The notes: generated by a model from the sequence alone, not told the origin. 64,000 nucleotides of DNA from Labilibacter marinus (GCF_001659685.2 NZ_LXYE02000034.1:62001-126000), one strand, 5' to 3'; counted from the stretch's first letter, positions 54,664-63,960 are shown. Numbers and translations are program-made.

Positions 54664-55554
54664 TCACACTCCACTTTTTCGTTTTCTAAATTCGTTAGGA
54701 GATAAACCTGTTGTCGTTTTAAATTTCTGGTTGAAATAAATTATAGAAACATAACCGCATTCAAAACCAATTTCTTTAATCGGTAATTCTGTATTTATCA
54801 GGAGTTTTTGAGCAAAATTAATACGGATATAGTGCAAGTATACTGAAAAGGTAACGTTAGTTTGTTTCTTAAAAAAACGGCAAAATGATGAAGGAGTCAT
54901 TTTTACCAAACTAGCACAACTGTTAATGTCAATTTCTTCCTTAAAATGCTGCATTATATAATTATGAACCTTACTCATCTTTTTCGATTTAAAGCTCACT
55001 TTACTCGATAGGTAATTATCAGATGCCAACAATTGATAGTCGGAATACTGAATCATATCCAATACCTTAATTAAGGTTATCAATTGGTCAATGGGTGATT
55101 GCAGAATAGTATAATGCACAAGGGCAGAGATTTCAGCTTTTAGATGACCATTAATCTTTAAGCCTCTTTGTGCTTTAGCAAGTATGTTTCTAACGCTGGC
55201 CAGTTCGGGTATGTCTATAAATTGGCTACCAAAAATGGTTTTTTTAAACTGAATATAAATTGATTCGCAAGTGTCCTCATTATCCTCGAAAAAGTGTGGT
55301 GCCGATATCCAAGCATGAGGTAGGTTTCCTCCCAATAATACAATGTCGCCTTCTTCAAAGGGTTCAAAATGGTCGCCCACCATGCGTGTACCATACCCTT
55401 TTGTAATTAAAAGTAGTTCAAATTCAGGATGGTAATGCCAAGGCCTAGTAAAATAATGACTTTGATATTTACCTATTTTAATAGAAGTATTTTGCGATAC
55501 TTCTATTTTTTCGGGCTCAGCCGAAACTATGTTATTTGCTCCTTTGGATGACAT
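54664..55554 (-). CDS. AraC-family regulator with cupin sensor, divergent to URO-D gene
   Basis: This regulator of 296 residues has the same layout as its neighbour: cupin sensor (about 30-120, RPWHYHPEFELLLIT and FEEGDIVLLGGNLPHAW) and AraC DNA-binding domain (about 200-292, IDINSCASLVKMTPSSFCRFF and IKEIGFECGYVSIIYFNQKFK). It is transcribed away from the URO-D-family gene across a 192-bp gap, so it is the likely regulator of that gene and perhaps of the GH2 gene further on. Confidence 0.92.
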   Translation of the reverse strand: MSSKGANNIVSAEPEKIEVSQNTSIKIGKYQSHYFTRPWHYHPEFELLLITKGYGTRMVGDHFEPFEEGDIVLLGGNLPHAWISAPHFFEDNEDTCESIYIQFKKTIFGSQFIDIPELASVRNILAKAQRGLKINGHLKAEISALVHYTILQSPIDQLITLIKVLDMIQYSDYQLLASDNYLSSKVSFKSKKMSKVHNYIMQHFKEEIDINSCASLVKMTPSSFCRFFKKQTNVTFSVYLHYIRINFAQKLLINTELPIKEIGFECGYVSIIYFNQKFKTTTGLSPNEFRKRKSGV

Positions 55555-55746
55555 ACAGACAATATAACTAAATTATTGGCAATATAGCTTTAAAATATGA
55601 TTTGTAAGCAAACTAAGTTTGTAATGTGATTAATTGAATAGACTTATTGGCTTGATTTCGATTTAATTATAGAATGCAGCCAGCATAAACAAACAAAACG
55701 GTTTACAGGGTTTTATAAATGGCAAATAAAGCTTTGTTCCCAAAAA

Positions 55747-56763
55747 ATGAATACTATGACAAAAAGAGAAGTAGTTAAAATGGTACTGGACGGAAAAAAA
55801 CCTCCTTATGTGCCTTGGTCGTTTAAATTTACTGAAGAACCTAAGAAAATGCTTGAAGAGCATTATGGGGTAGATGATTTAGATCCCGTATTAGGAAATC
55901 ATATCTTAAACCTAGGTAGTGATATTGGTTTTTTTGATGAGGTTGAGCCAGACATGTGGCAGGATGTATTTGGTGTAATTTGGGACCGTACTATTGATAA
56001 AGATATTGGTGATGCTAGTGCACCTTATGTGATTAGCGAGCCTAGCATGGATGGGGTTAAATTTCCTGATCCGCACGACCCTCGTTTTTTTGCTAATATT
56101 GAACCTGAGATAGAGAAAAAACCAGAATTATTCCGTGTTTTTCAAATTGGTTTTAGTTTGTACGAACGTGCCTGGAGTATGAGAGGTATCGAAAATCTAT
56201 TGATGGATTTTATGATGTACCCTGACTTTGTACACGAGTTATTTACCAAAATTGCAGATTACAACATTGCTCAAATGACAAAAGCCATTGAGTATGATAT
56301 TGATGCAATATATTTTGGTGATGACTGGGGACAACAGCACGGATTAATTTTTGGATATGATACTTGGAAAGAGTTTGTATACCCTCAGTTAAAACGTATG
56401 TATGGCTTTGCCAGAGACAATGGTAAGTATGTGATGATTCACTCCTGTGGAGATGTGGATGAGTTATTTCCAGATTTAGTTGAATGTGGATTAAATTGCT
56501 TTAACCCATTCCAACCAGAGGTAATGGACATTAACGAGATTCTACCAATGTACCGAGGTAAATTAGCTTTCCATGGTGGACTTTCAATGCAAAAAACGCT
56601 TCCGTTCGGAACGGTTGAAGATGTTGAGAAAGAATCCAAAAACCTTATTGAGTTAGGTAAAGATGGTGGTTATATTTTCTCTCCTTCTCACTCTGTAGAA
56701 AGCGATACTACCAAAGAAAATATATTGAAGTTTATTGAAATTGCACAAGCGCAGTTGAAGTAA
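55747..56763 (+). CDS. Uroporphyrinogen-decarboxylase-family protein, catabolic type
   Basis: This TIM-barrel protein of 338 residues belongs to the URO-D superfamily. Visible landmarks are the FGDDWGQQHGLIFGYDTWKEFVYP strand-loop, KYVMIHSCGDVDELFPDLVECGLNCFNPFQPE, and GLSMQKTLPFGTVEDVEKE. The HSCGD block is shared with corrinoid-dependent methyltransferases and with URO-D relatives placed in sugar-degradation loci. It lacks the N-terminal RQAGR motif of true HemE, so haem synthesis is unlikely. The substrate is unknown. It is followed by a terminator and then by the GH2 gene. Confidence 0.85.
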   Translation: MNTMTKREVVKMVLDGKKPPYVPWSFKFTEEPKKMLEEHYGVDDLDPVLGNHILNLGSDIGFFDEVEPDMWQDVFGVIWDRTIDKDIGDASAPYVISEPSMDGVKFPDPHDPRFFANIEPEIEKKPELFRVFQIGFSLYERAWSMRGIENLLMDFMMYPDFVHELFTKIADYNIAQMTKAIEYDIDAIYFGDDWGQQHGLIFGYDTWKEFVYPQLKRMYGFARDNGKYVMIHSCGDVDELFPDLVECGLNCFNPFQPEVMDINEILPMYRGKLAFHGGLSMQKTLPFGTVEDVEKESKNLIELGKDGGYIFSPSHSVESDTTKENILKFIEIAQAQLK

Positions 56764-56851
56764 TCCATCCAGATGGATAATGGTAATCGGTAAAAATTAT
56801 TTTAAGAATAGTTATTGTAGCTTACCAGAATAAACTAAGTATTTTACAAAT

Positions 56852-56884
56852 AAAATCCCGGGGAATGCCTCGGGATTTTTACTT
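56852..56884 (+). terminator. Terminator after URO-D-family gene
   Basis: AAAATCCCG (56852-56860) pairs with CGGGATTTT (56871-56879); a T tract follows. The loop GGGAATGCCT can extend the stem by two pairs. Confidence 0.8.
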
Positions 56885-57057
56885 TCACAGAGTATTCAAT
56901 CAACAACCTTTCTTAAACAGTGATGTTTTTATTACGCTGCCACCATAATGGATAATGCAAGAGTTTAATAGCCATAAAGAGCCTTTGATAAGATGGAATC
57001 AAAGAGGAGGCTTAATAAGCTTGCAAATAATAAAGTTGTTAACTAATTATAATAGAA

Positions 57058-59529
57058 ATGAAACGAATATGTATTGGATTGTTTGTTGTTATGTTTGCCC
57101 TAACATCAACGTTTGCAAATAGTCCCAGAAAAACCCAGGACTTTAACTTTAATTGGAAGTTCTTTTTAGGAGATGCTCCAGAAGCCAAGAATCCTTCTTT
57201 TAACGATGAAGGTTGGCGTGTTTTAAACCTTCCTCACGATTGGAGTATAGAACAAAGCTATACTACCGAAAATACTTCTGGTTCAACAGGCTTTCTGCCT
57301 ACAGGAATTGGCTGGTACCGAAAATCATTTACCATCGACACAAGTCAAAAAGATAAAATATTTAACATTGAATTTGATGGTGTTTATTGTAATTCAGAAG
57401 TATGGATTAATGGACATTATTTAGGAATTCGCCCGTACGGATACAGTGTATTTTCGTACGAACTGACACCACATTTAAAAATAGGTGGTGAAAATACCAT
57501 AGCTGTTAAAGTAGACCATACCAATTTTGCCGATTCTCGTTGGTATACAGGTTCCGGAATATACAGAAATGTTAGATTAGTGAGCACTTCAAAAAGTTAT
57601 ATTCCGCAATTTGGAGCTTGGATTGAAACACCTCAGGTTTCATCGTCTCAAGCGAATGTTAAGGTTTCTACTGTGGTTAAAGATGTAACTGGCAAAGCGC
57701 AAAAGTTAAGCCTAAAAGTATTGGTAAAAGATGCCACGGGGAAACAAGTGGGGAGCATAAGTAAAAAGATTAAATCTTTAAGTCTTGATACCTCTGTTGT
57801 TCAGTTATCTATCGCTCATCCTAAATTATGGAGCATAGAAACACCCAATCAATATAAAGCAGAAATTCAGGTTTTTGCGGGTAAAGAATTAAAGGATACT
57901 TACGAAATAGATTTTGGTATTCGTTCCATTCGTTTCGATGCCAATAAAGGTTTCTTTTTGAATGAGAAGAATGTAAAACTTAAAGGCGTTTGTTTGCATC
58001 ATGATGCGGGTGCAGTAGGTGCAGTTTTTATCAAAAGTGTTTGGGAGCGTCGTTTAAACAGGTTGAAAGAAATAGGCGTAAATGCCATTCGTATGTCCCA
58101 TAATCCTGGCGACCCGGGTTTATTAAAGCTATGTGACGAAATGGGTTTTGTGGTAATGAATGAGGCTCTGGATGAGTGGAGAGAGAATAAAAGCAAGTGG
58201 ATTACCAGTCGTTTTGCCAAAGATATGCGTCCTGAATTAGAAACGGGTTACGGCGATATTTATGAGGAATGGGCCGAGCGTGATGTGAAAGATATGGTTC
58301 GATATTCGCGTAATCATCCATCCATCATTATGTGGAGCATGGGTAACGAGATAGAGTGGACGTATCCCTATTATTGGAAAATGTCTAAAAGTAATCAAGG
58401 ATTAGGAAATCAGGTTTTAAAGGAAGCTACTGGTGATGGTGTGGATATGTTAAAGGAAACAGCCGTTGAAATAGAGAAGTGGATTAAAGAAGTTGATCAA
58501 TCTCGTTTTGTAACAACTGGAGGTGTATTGCCTAAGGCTGGTAATATCACCGGATACTTTGATGTACCTGATGTGATGGGCTATAATTATAGAGCTGTTA
58601 ATTACGACGAGGACCACAAAAATTATCCTAACCGAGTAATTTATGGTTCTGAAAATTGGGGTACCTACCAAGAATGGAAAGATGCAGTGGATAGAGAGTT
58701 TATTGCGGGAATATTTATCTGGACCGGTATTGCTTATATGGGTGAGTCAGGACCTTTTCCTTGGAAGGGATTGGAGATTTCGCTGATGGATTTTGCTGGT
58801 TTCTATACGCCAAGAGGCCATTTCTTCAGAACGCTTTGGAGTGATCAGCCATATACTTATGTAGCCACCAAACATGCCCGTAAAGCGCAATGGGTTTTAC
58901 GCGATGGAGAATGGGTAGATTACCGAGTTCGTCATTGGTTAGATAAATGGTTATTTGAAGATGTGGAAGAAACGTGGAATTATGCCAAGGGTGATTCGGT
59001 ATTTGTAGAAGTGTTTTCTAATTCGCCGCAAGTGGAGCTTTTTATCAACAACAAAAGTTATGGTATAAAAAGTCCTTCCGATTTCTCGGATAATATTGTG
59101 AAGTATTTGGTGCCTTATGCCGAAGGCGAAATAAAAGCCGTGGGTATAAATCAGGCAAAGCCAGAAAGTGAGTATGCCATTAAAACAGCTAAGTGGATTT
59201 CTAAAGTAGAGCTTAAAGCAGATAAAGAAGAATTAACTGCAGATGGTTATGACTTGGTTCATATAGAAGCATTTTTAACCACAGGTGGGGGAGATATCGT
59301 TCCGGATAAAGAAATGCAATTGGTATTTGAAATAGAAGGCGAAGGTGTAAATGTGGGTGTTGATAATGGTTGGGAGCGTAACGTTCAAAATCATAAATCA
59401 AACCAAATTGTAACGCACAATGGTAAAGCCTTACTTTTAGTTAAGAGTACACAAAATAGCGGCGAGATTAAGATTACGGCGAAGTCTGGAAAGTTAGTTT
59501 CTAATACCATAATAATTCAATCAAAATAG
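57058..59529 (+). CDS. GH2-family beta-glycosidase (beta-galactosidase-like)
   Basis: This exported enzyme has 823 residues and a signal peptide ending STFAN. The domain order is: sugar-binding jelly roll (about 25-180, WRVLNLPHDWSIEQSY, GWYRKSF), Ig-like domain (about 185-290), TIM barrel (about 295-610) and C-terminal Ig modules (DUF4982-like, then an invasin-like domain to 823). Catalytic residues are visible: acid/base Glu431 in MWSMGNEIEW and nucleophile Glu532 in IYGSENWGT. Family GH2 includes beta-galactosidases and beta-glucuronidases; the NLPHDW motif is shared and does not decide between them. It may act on the galactose-containing part of the PUL substrate. Confidence 0.93.
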   Translation: MKRICIGLFVVMFALTSTFANSPRKTQDFNFNWKFFLGDAPEAKNPSFNDEGWRVLNLPHDWSIEQSYTTENTSGSTGFLPTGIGWYRKSFTIDTSQKDKIFNIEFDGVYCNSEVWINGHYLGIRPYGYSVFSYELTPHLKIGGENTIAVKVDHTNFADSRWYTGSGIYRNVRLVSTSKSYIPQFGAWIETPQVSSSQANVKVSTVVKDVTGKAQKLSLKVLVKDATGKQVGSISKKIKSLSLDTSVVQLSIAHPKLWSIETPNQYKAEIQVFAGKELKDTYEIDFGIRSIRFDANKGFFLNEKNVKLKGVCLHHDAGAVGAVFIKSVWERRLNRLKEIGVNAIRMSHNPGDPGLLKLCDEMGFVVMNEALDEWRENKSKWITSRFAKDMRPELETGYGDIYEEWAERDVKDMVRYSRNHPSIIMWSMGNEIEWTYPYYWKMSKSNQGLGNQVLKEATGDGVDMLKETAVEIEKWIKEVDQSRFVTTGGVLPKAGNITGYFDVPDVMGYNYRAVNYDEDHKNYPNRVIYGSENWGTYQEWKDAVDREFIAGIFIWTGIAYMGESGPFPWKGLEISLMDFAGFYTPRGHFFRTLWSDQPYTYVATKHARKAQWVLRDGEWVDYRVRHWLDKWLFEDVEETWNYAKGDSVFVEVFSNSPQVELFINNKSYGIKSPSDFSDNIVKYLVPYAEGEIKAVGINQAKPESEYAIKTAKWISKVELKADKEELTADGYDLVHIEAFLTTGGGDIVPDKEMQLVFEIEGEGVNVGVDNGWERNVQNHKSNQIVTHNGKALLLVKSTQNSGEIKITAKSGKLVSNTIIIQSK

Positions 59530-59623
59530 TCATCAAAAAAATATGGGAGTTTGGTCACGTATTCTGCGTATAATCAAGCTCCCACATTGAAAAAAATAGT
59601 ATTTTTGGAGTTCAATTGTGCTT

Positions 59624-60385
59624 ATGACAAAATATTTTGCTCCTGCCCTGGATAAGGGATTAGATATTCTAGAATACCTCTCTGGTCAATCAATACCGCA
59701 ATCGCAACAAGAAATAGCTTTGGGTATTGAAAGAACACCCAATGAAATATACAGAATGCTGGTAAGTCTGGAAAACAGAGGTTACATTGCCAAAGATCCC
59801 ATTTCTAGCAAATACAGTTTAACACTTCGTTTGTTTCAATTGGCACATCATCACTCTCCTGTAGATACCATGGTTAAAGCTGCCGAAATACACATGGAAA
59901 ATCTGGCGCATAGTATTAATCAGTCGGTGCATTTAAGCGTTTTACATCATAATAAATTAATGATTGTATCTCAGGCGCGAAGTTTAACCCCAGTTTCTTT
60001 ATCCGTAGAAATAGGTAGTTTATTTCCCTTAGAAAGAACCGTATCCGGAAAGGTGATTCTGGCTAACTTGACTAAAACCAAAAGCAAACAAATACTCGCC
60101 AGTAGCGATGGTTACAAAGCCATGACGGCAGATGAAAAAAAGCTTCTTCAATCGGATTTAGTAGATATGAAAGGGCAGTCCTGCGCCAGTAATAAAAGTC
60201 TACTAACAGAAGGAGTAACCGATTTTGCAGCTCCAGTTTATAATATGCAAAAAAATGTGGTGGCGGTTTTAGCCGTTTCTGCATTGACCTCTCAAATGCG
60301 CAAACTCGTATCCGTAGAAACCATAGAAAAAGAATTGGTTGAAACGGTAGAGAAAATTAGAGTTTCGCTGGGTATAAATTCGTGA
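59624..60385 (+). CDS. IclR-family transcription regulator
   Basis: This regulator of 253 residues has an N-terminal winged helix (about 5-70, ALDKGLDILEYLSGQ and QQEIALGIERTPNEIYRMLVSLENRGYI) and a C-terminal effector domain (about 80-250, VHLSVLHHNKLMIVSQ, PLERTVSGKVILA, and the closing VTDFAAPVYN, ALTSQMRK). IclR proteins bind small carbon metabolites. It lies after the GH2 gene in the same direction and may regulate it or the two CoA-transferase genes downstream. The start at 59624 (MTKYFAP) is preferred over GTG at 59618. Confidence 0.93.
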   Translation: MTKYFAPALDKGLDILEYLSGQSIPQSQQEIALGIERTPNEIYRMLVSLENRGYIAKDPISSKYSLTLRLFQLAHHHSPVDTMVKAAEIHMENLAHSINQSVHLSVLHHNKLMIVSQARSLTPVSLSVEIGSLFPLERTVSGKVILANLTKTKSKQILASSDGYKAMTADEKKLLQSDLVDMKGQSCASNKSLLTEGVTDFAAPVYNMQKNVVAVLAVSALTSQMRKLVSVETIEKELVETVEKIRVSLGINS

Positions 60386-60532
60386 AGGAGCAAGAGTTAT
60401 AGAGATAAAGATTAGATAAGTTTTTAAATAAATCGGATACTTTTAAGTGAATTACTTTTGCATTCTAGTTCATTCTTGATAAGAAAGGTAGATTTAGAAG
60501 ATTACCTTATTGTTTTTGTACATGCAAAGAGA

Positions 60533-60550
60533 GTTTCACTTTAGTGAAAC
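60533..60550. promoter_or_regulatory. Palindromic operator of the toxin-antitoxin operon
   Basis: GTTTCACT-TT-AGTGAAAC is a perfect 8-bp inverted repeat just upstream of the -7 element, where the -33 region should lie. It is placed for repression by the HTH antitoxin encoded downstream, as is usual for HigBA-type operons. The binding protein is inferred. Confidence 0.65.
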
Positions 60551-60556
60551 ATCTAT

Positions 60557-60564
60557 TATCTTTG
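60557..60564 (+). promoter_or_regulatory. -7 element of the toxin-antitoxin promoter
   Basis: TATCTTTG matches TAnnTTTG and lies 4 bases before the toxin ATG, so the transcript would start at or near the start codon (leaderless or nearly so). Confidence 0.5.
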
Positions 60565-60568
60565 TGTC

Positions 60569-60880
60569 ATGAATTCTAAAAAGAAATATCGAACCGCAAT
60601 TTTTTATAAGGATTATTTCGAAAAATTCTTTTTAGAGCAGAATGATAAAGTTAAGTCGAAAATTATCTGGACGATTCAGTTAATTGAAGAAATTGAAAGA
60701 GTCCCTGAAAGTTATCTAAAGCATTTAGAGTCTACAGATGTACTATATGAGATACGAGTAAAATTGGGTAATAATATATTTCGAATATTCTGCTTTTTTG
60801 ATGAAGGAAAACTGATAATAATTGCGAATGGATTTCAAAAGAAAACGCAAAAAACACCTAAGGCAGAAATTGTTAAGTAA
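60569..60880 (+). CDS. higB: HigB/RelE-type toxin (Gp49-like)
   Basis: This protein of 103 residues is of the RelE-superfamily HigB/Gp49 type: basic, with the pattern FLEQNDKVKSKIIWTIQLIEEI, LESTDVLYEIRVKLGNNIFRIFCFFDEGKLIIIANGFQKKTQKTP. The ELR-type strand (YEIRVK) and the late GFQKK are the usual signature of ribosome-dependent mRNA endonucleases. It is followed after 25 bases by the antitoxin, so the toxin-first order is of HigBA type. Confidence 0.9.
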   Translation: MNSKKKYRTAIFYKDYFEKFFLEQNDKVKSKIIWTIQLIEEIERVPESYLKHLESTDVLYEIRVKLGNNIFRIFCFFDEGKLIIIANGFQKKTQKTPKAEIVK

Positions 60881-60905
60881 CTTAAAATAATGGAGGAATA
60901 TAAGC

Positions 60906-61208
60906 ATGAAAAAGAATAACAAAATGACCATTGAGGATTTTAAGGATAAGCACTTTGGAGTTGAAGGTACAACAGAAAGAGATGAGTTAGAGGCAGGGTA
61001 TGAAAACTTTAAGCTAGGTACTCTTTTGCATGAAGCTAGGGTGAAAAAAGGTATGACTCAAGCTGAACTAGCTGAAAAAGTAGGAATTACAAAGTCGTAT
61101 ATATCAAAGATAGAAAACAATATAAAAGAGGTGAGACTTTCAACGTTGCAGAAAATTGTTCAGTTAGGGTTAGGGGGGCATCTGGATTTATCTATTCGAT
61201 TAAAATAA
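60906..61208 (+). CDS. higA: HigA-type XRE-family antitoxin
   Basis: This protein of 100 residues carries a central XRE-type helix-turn-helix (about 36-90, LLHEARVKKGMTQAELAEKVGITKSYISKIENN). It is the expected antitoxin for the HigB-like toxin, neutralising it and repressing the operon through the palindrome at 60533-60550. An N-terminal extension (about 1-33, FKDKHFGVEGTTERDELEAGYE) is typical of HigA antitoxins that bind the toxin. Confidence 0.9.
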   Translation: MKKNNKMTIEDFKDKHFGVEGTTERDELEAGYENFKLGTLLHEARVKKGMTQAELAEKVGITKSYISKIENNIKEVRLSTLQKIVQLGLGGHLDLSIRLK

Positions 61209-61282
61209 AAAAATTAACCTGTCTTCCTGATTCATCGAATTCGTGAATAAATTTCTCAAAACCCTTGTTTGGTCACATAAGA

Positions 61283-61408
61283 GAGCACCCGAGGAGCAAA
61301 AAAGCGACAACGTGTCATACAAAAGTGCGCTTGAGTGTTGTAGAAGCGCTGCCGAGTGTTACAAAAGGCCTTCCGAGAGGCATAAAAGCGCCACCGTGTC
61401 AGGTGAAA
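61283..61408. repeat. Degenerate 21-nt tandem array
   Basis: Six consecutive 21-nt units without spacers are seen: 61283, 61304, 61325, 61346, 61367 and 61388. Each ends in a run such as ACAAAA or ATAAAA and has a CCGAGTGT-like middle. A possible seventh degenerate unit precedes them. It shares length and CGAGTG core with the array at 21043-21350. No open frame or spacer structure fits a CRISPR. Confidence 0.75.
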
Positions 61409-61424
61409 ATGAATTCTGTTAAAT

Positions 61425-61456
61425 AGAAAAAGGCTATCTAATCAATTAGACAGCCT
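61425..61456 (-). terminator. Terminator of the first CoA-transferase gene
   Basis: AGGCTATCTAAT (61431-61442) pairs with ATTAGACAGCCT (61445-61456), one mismatch. A run of A residues at 61425-61431 supplies the U tract on the minus strand. Confidence 0.75.
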
Positions 61457-61477
61457 CTCCACTTAAAAAATGTATTC

Positions 61478-62632
61478 TTAAAGAGAAAATTCTTTTTCTA
61501 TGCTATTATTATGCTCTCCTAAAAATGGAGCACCTATTTCAGACGTTAAATATTCGTTGTTAATTTCTATAGGACAACGAGTGGTTTTAGATTTATATCC
61601 ATCACTCATTTCTACTTCCTGAATCATCTTTAAAATTTTAAATGCTTCAGTGTCAAATAGTGTTTTCCAATCCATGATTTCAGCACACCAAATATCTGCA
61701 GGTTCAAGCACGTTAAGCCAATCCTGAGTGTCTTTGGTTTTTAGGTGGTCGCCCAGGATATCCTTAATTTCATCACGCTGCGTAAACCACGATTCAACTT
61801 CAGGGTAATTCAACAAAGCATCACAGCTTAACAATTCACCCAAGAAAGGAATCTGTCCCATAGCCAAAGCTATATAACCATTTTTGGTTTGATAAATTCC
61901 GTAAGGGGCACCAAGGTAGGCGTGGGCACTGTTACTTTTTGCACGAATGGTAGGCTCTCCACCATCCCTGAAAAAGGCCGTAACCGACTCAAACTGGTAT
62001 TCTAAAGCAGATTCTAGCATGCTCACTTCAACACGAGCACCTTCGCCTGTATTTAATTTGCGATGTAAACAAGCTAATACTCCCTGGCACAGATGTGCAC
62101 CTGATAATATATCAATAACAGCCAAGCCAATAGGAACAGGTCCTGCATTTTGGTTTCCGTTTAATTGCGTAAGTCCCGATACAGCCTGCAAAAGCATATC
62201 TAAGCCTGGCTTGTTTTTCCAAACACCTTCTTTTCCATAACCCGAAAGCTCGGCATAAATAATATCCGATTTAATGCCTTTGATAGTATCAAAATCAATA
62301 CCCAATCGTTCCGCCACATCTGGTCGGAAGTTTTGGATAACAATGTCGGCTTGCTTGATCAGTTTGTATACTTTTTCTCGCCCTTCATCCGATTTTAAGT
62401 TTACCTGATAGCTCTGTTTGTTTCGGTTGATGGCTTGAAACATAGACGACTGTCCGTTGATAACCAGATTTGAAAAATACAAATCTCTACACAGATCTCC
62501 TGTTTCTGGTTGCTCTATTTTAATGACTCTAGCACCTAAATCGGCTAAACGTAAACTAGCCGAAGGAGCCGAAAGGTATTGGCTAAAATCAACTACTAAA
62601 ATACCGTCAAGAGGTTTATTTATTTTATTCAT
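61478..62632 (-). CDS. CaiB/BaiF-family CoA-transferase (copy 1)
   Basis: This family III CoA-transferase has 384 residues from MNKINKPLDG. Signature blocks are [74 protein letters not shown] and IYAELSGYG. The catalytic Asp of the family is expected in the PGLDMLLQAVSGL block. It resembles copy 2 throughout, a tandem duplication. The CoA donor and acceptor acid are not evident. The start at 62632 is chosen over an upstream ATG because homology begins there. Confidence 0.92.
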   Translation of the reverse strand: MNKINKPLDGILVVDFSQYLSAPSASLRLADLGARVIKIEQPETGDLCRDLYFSNLVINGQSSMFQAINRNKQSYQVNLKSDEGREKVYKLIKQADIVIQNFRPDVAERLGIDFDTIKGIKSDIIYAELSGYGKEGVWKNKPGLDMLLQAVSGLTQLNGNQNAGPVPIGLAVIDILSGAHLCQGVLACLHRKLNTGEGARVEVSMLESALEYQFESVTAFFRDGGEPTIRAKSNSAHAYLGAPYGIYQTKNGYIALAMGQIPFLGELLSCDALLNYPEVESWFTQRDEIKDILGDHLKTKDTQDWLNVLEPADIWCAEIMDWKTLFDTEAFKILKMIQEVEMSDGYKSKTTRCPIEINNEYLTSEIGAPFLGEHNNSIEKEFSL

Positions 62633-62743
62633 GTGTTTAAATTTTACTTTCATTTGCCACATGGAACTCTCAAATAAATTTTAATCATGCACAGTGGTTG
62701 CGTATGTAGAATTTACTTGGACGTTTCATATCTTTATATGCTA

Positions 62744-62810
62744 CAGTTGGCAGTATTCAGATAGCAGTTAAAAATGATTAACTGTTTACTGAGTGCTGTT
62801 TACTGAAGAC
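62744..62810. repeat. Heptanucleotide repeats in inverted arrangement
   Basis: Four direct 7-mers (CAGTTGG, CAGTATT, CAGATAG, CAGTTAA) are followed by inverted ones (ACTGTTT, ACTGAGT, GCTGTTT, ACTGAAG). The junction folds as CAGTTA-AAAATGAT-TAACTG (62765-62784). The array runs up to the stop codon of the next gene, and similar 7-mers recur at 63961-63984. Confidence 0.7.
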
Positions 62811-63952
62811 TATAGATTAAATTCTTGTTCAATAATTGTATTATCCTCACCTGGCTTTGGAGCCGATTTTCTGCTGAAAAGTCGCTCGCCATCTATGCGA
62901 ATAGGACAGCGCGTTGTTTTCATTTTCAGTCCATCAGAAGTTTCTACCTCTTGGTCCATTTTTAAAGCTTTATATCCTTCATGATTCAATAAATCCTTAT
63001 AGGTATTTACAGCAGAACAGAACAGGTCTTTCGCTTCAAAAATATCCAGCCAATGTTTAGAGTTTTCCTTTTTCAGGATAGGTGCTAAAAAGGCCATGAT
63101 ATCATCACGTTTATCAAACCAAGTAGCTTTATCTGCAAACTCCGTAGGAAGTTGGATACCCATGGCATCCGTAAGTTCGTTTAAAGGAACTAATGCAATA
63201 GCAATGTGGCCGTCCTTGGTTTCGTATATCCCGTAAGGTGCTTTGATGTATGCATGCGCACTTCCTTGTTTTGCACGTTGTGGCAGTTGGTTGCCATCGT
63301 TCAAATAAGTAGTGATTACCTCAAACTGAATATCTAAAGTAGACTCTAATAAACTCACTTCTACCTTGGCTCCTTTACCCGTTTTATGACGACCAATTAA
63401 GGCGGCTAAAATACCTTGTACTAAATGTACTCCGGTAAAAATATCGGAAGTAGCTAAACCACTTGCTGTAGGATTATCATCAGCATTACCTGTTAAGTGA
63501 ACCAAACCAGAAAGAGACTGAATTAATAAATCCTGCCCTGGTTTTTTAGCCCATGGTCCTTTGGCACTGTAACCAGAAACTACGCCATAAATAATGCGCG
63601 GGTTAATGGCAGAAACCACATCATAATCCAACCCAATTTTTTCCATCACACCAGGACGGAAATTATGGGTCATTACGTCGGCTTGTGCAATGAGCTGCTT
63701 TACTTTGGCCAAATCATTTGGGTCTTTAAGATTAGCAGCGTATGATTGTTTGTTTCGATTAGCCGTATGAAAAACCATACTGCTCTCATCGATAAATAAA
63801 TTTTTAATAGCAATTTGCCTCCCAGCCTCGCCAGTTCCTGGACGCTCAATTTTTATTACACGAGCCCCTAAGTCAGCCATTTTTAATCCCGCTGAAGGCC
63901 CCGCCATAAATTGTGCAAATTCTAATACTGTTATTCCCTTTAATGGTAGCAT
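62810..63952 (-). CDS. CaiB/BaiF-family CoA-transferase (copy 2)
   Basis: This protein of 380 residues from [12 protein letters not shown] is a paralogue of copy 1 with the same blocks: [79 protein letters not shown] and [13 protein letters not shown]. The near-identical endings of copy 1 and copy 2 support a local duplication. The gene is flanked on both sides by CAGT-type heptanucleotide repeats. The frame stays open to the window edge, but the family starts at 63952. It may share the pathway controlled by the IclR regulator. Confidence 0.92.
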   Translation of the reverse strand: MLPLKGITVLEFAQFMAGPSAGLKMADLGARVIKIERPGTGEAGRQIAIKNLFIDESSMVFHTANRNKQSYAANLKDPNDLAKVKQLIAQADVMTHNFRPGVMEKIGLDYDVVSAINPRIIYGVVSGYSAKGPWAKKPGQDLLIQSLSGLVHLTGNADDNPTASGLATSDIFTGVHLVQGILAALIGRHKTGKGAKVEVSLLESTLDIQFEVITTYLNDGNQLPQRAKQGSAHAYIKAPYGIYETKDGHIAIALVPLNELTDAMGIQLPTEFADKATWFDKRDDIMAFLAPILKKENSKHWLDIFEAKDLFCSAVNTYKDLLNHEGYKALKMDQEVETSDGLKMKTTRCPIRIDGERLFSRKSAPKPGEDNTIIEQEFNL

Positions 63953-63960
63953 ATATATTG

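Noticed and set aside
55747-56763. Haem-biosynthesis uroporphyrinogen decarboxylase (HemE)
   Set aside because: Family-level similarity only; the N-terminal Arg-rich substrate motif of HemE is not seen and no other haem gene is nearby.
59540-59585. Terminator after the GH2 gene (GGGAGTTTG with CAAGCTCCC)
   Set aside because: The stem is real (about 9 bp with a G-T pair) but the loop is long and no T tract follows on the plus strand, so the role is unclear.
59600-59607. TATTTTTG promoter-like element before the IclR gene
   Set aside because: Matches the -7 consensus but no TTG lies at the proper -33 distance, and such 8-mers are frequent in AT-rich spacers.
61283-61408. Possible CRISPR array
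   Set aside because: Units abut without spacers and differ from each other at many positions; no cas gene is nearby. The same holds for 21043-21350.
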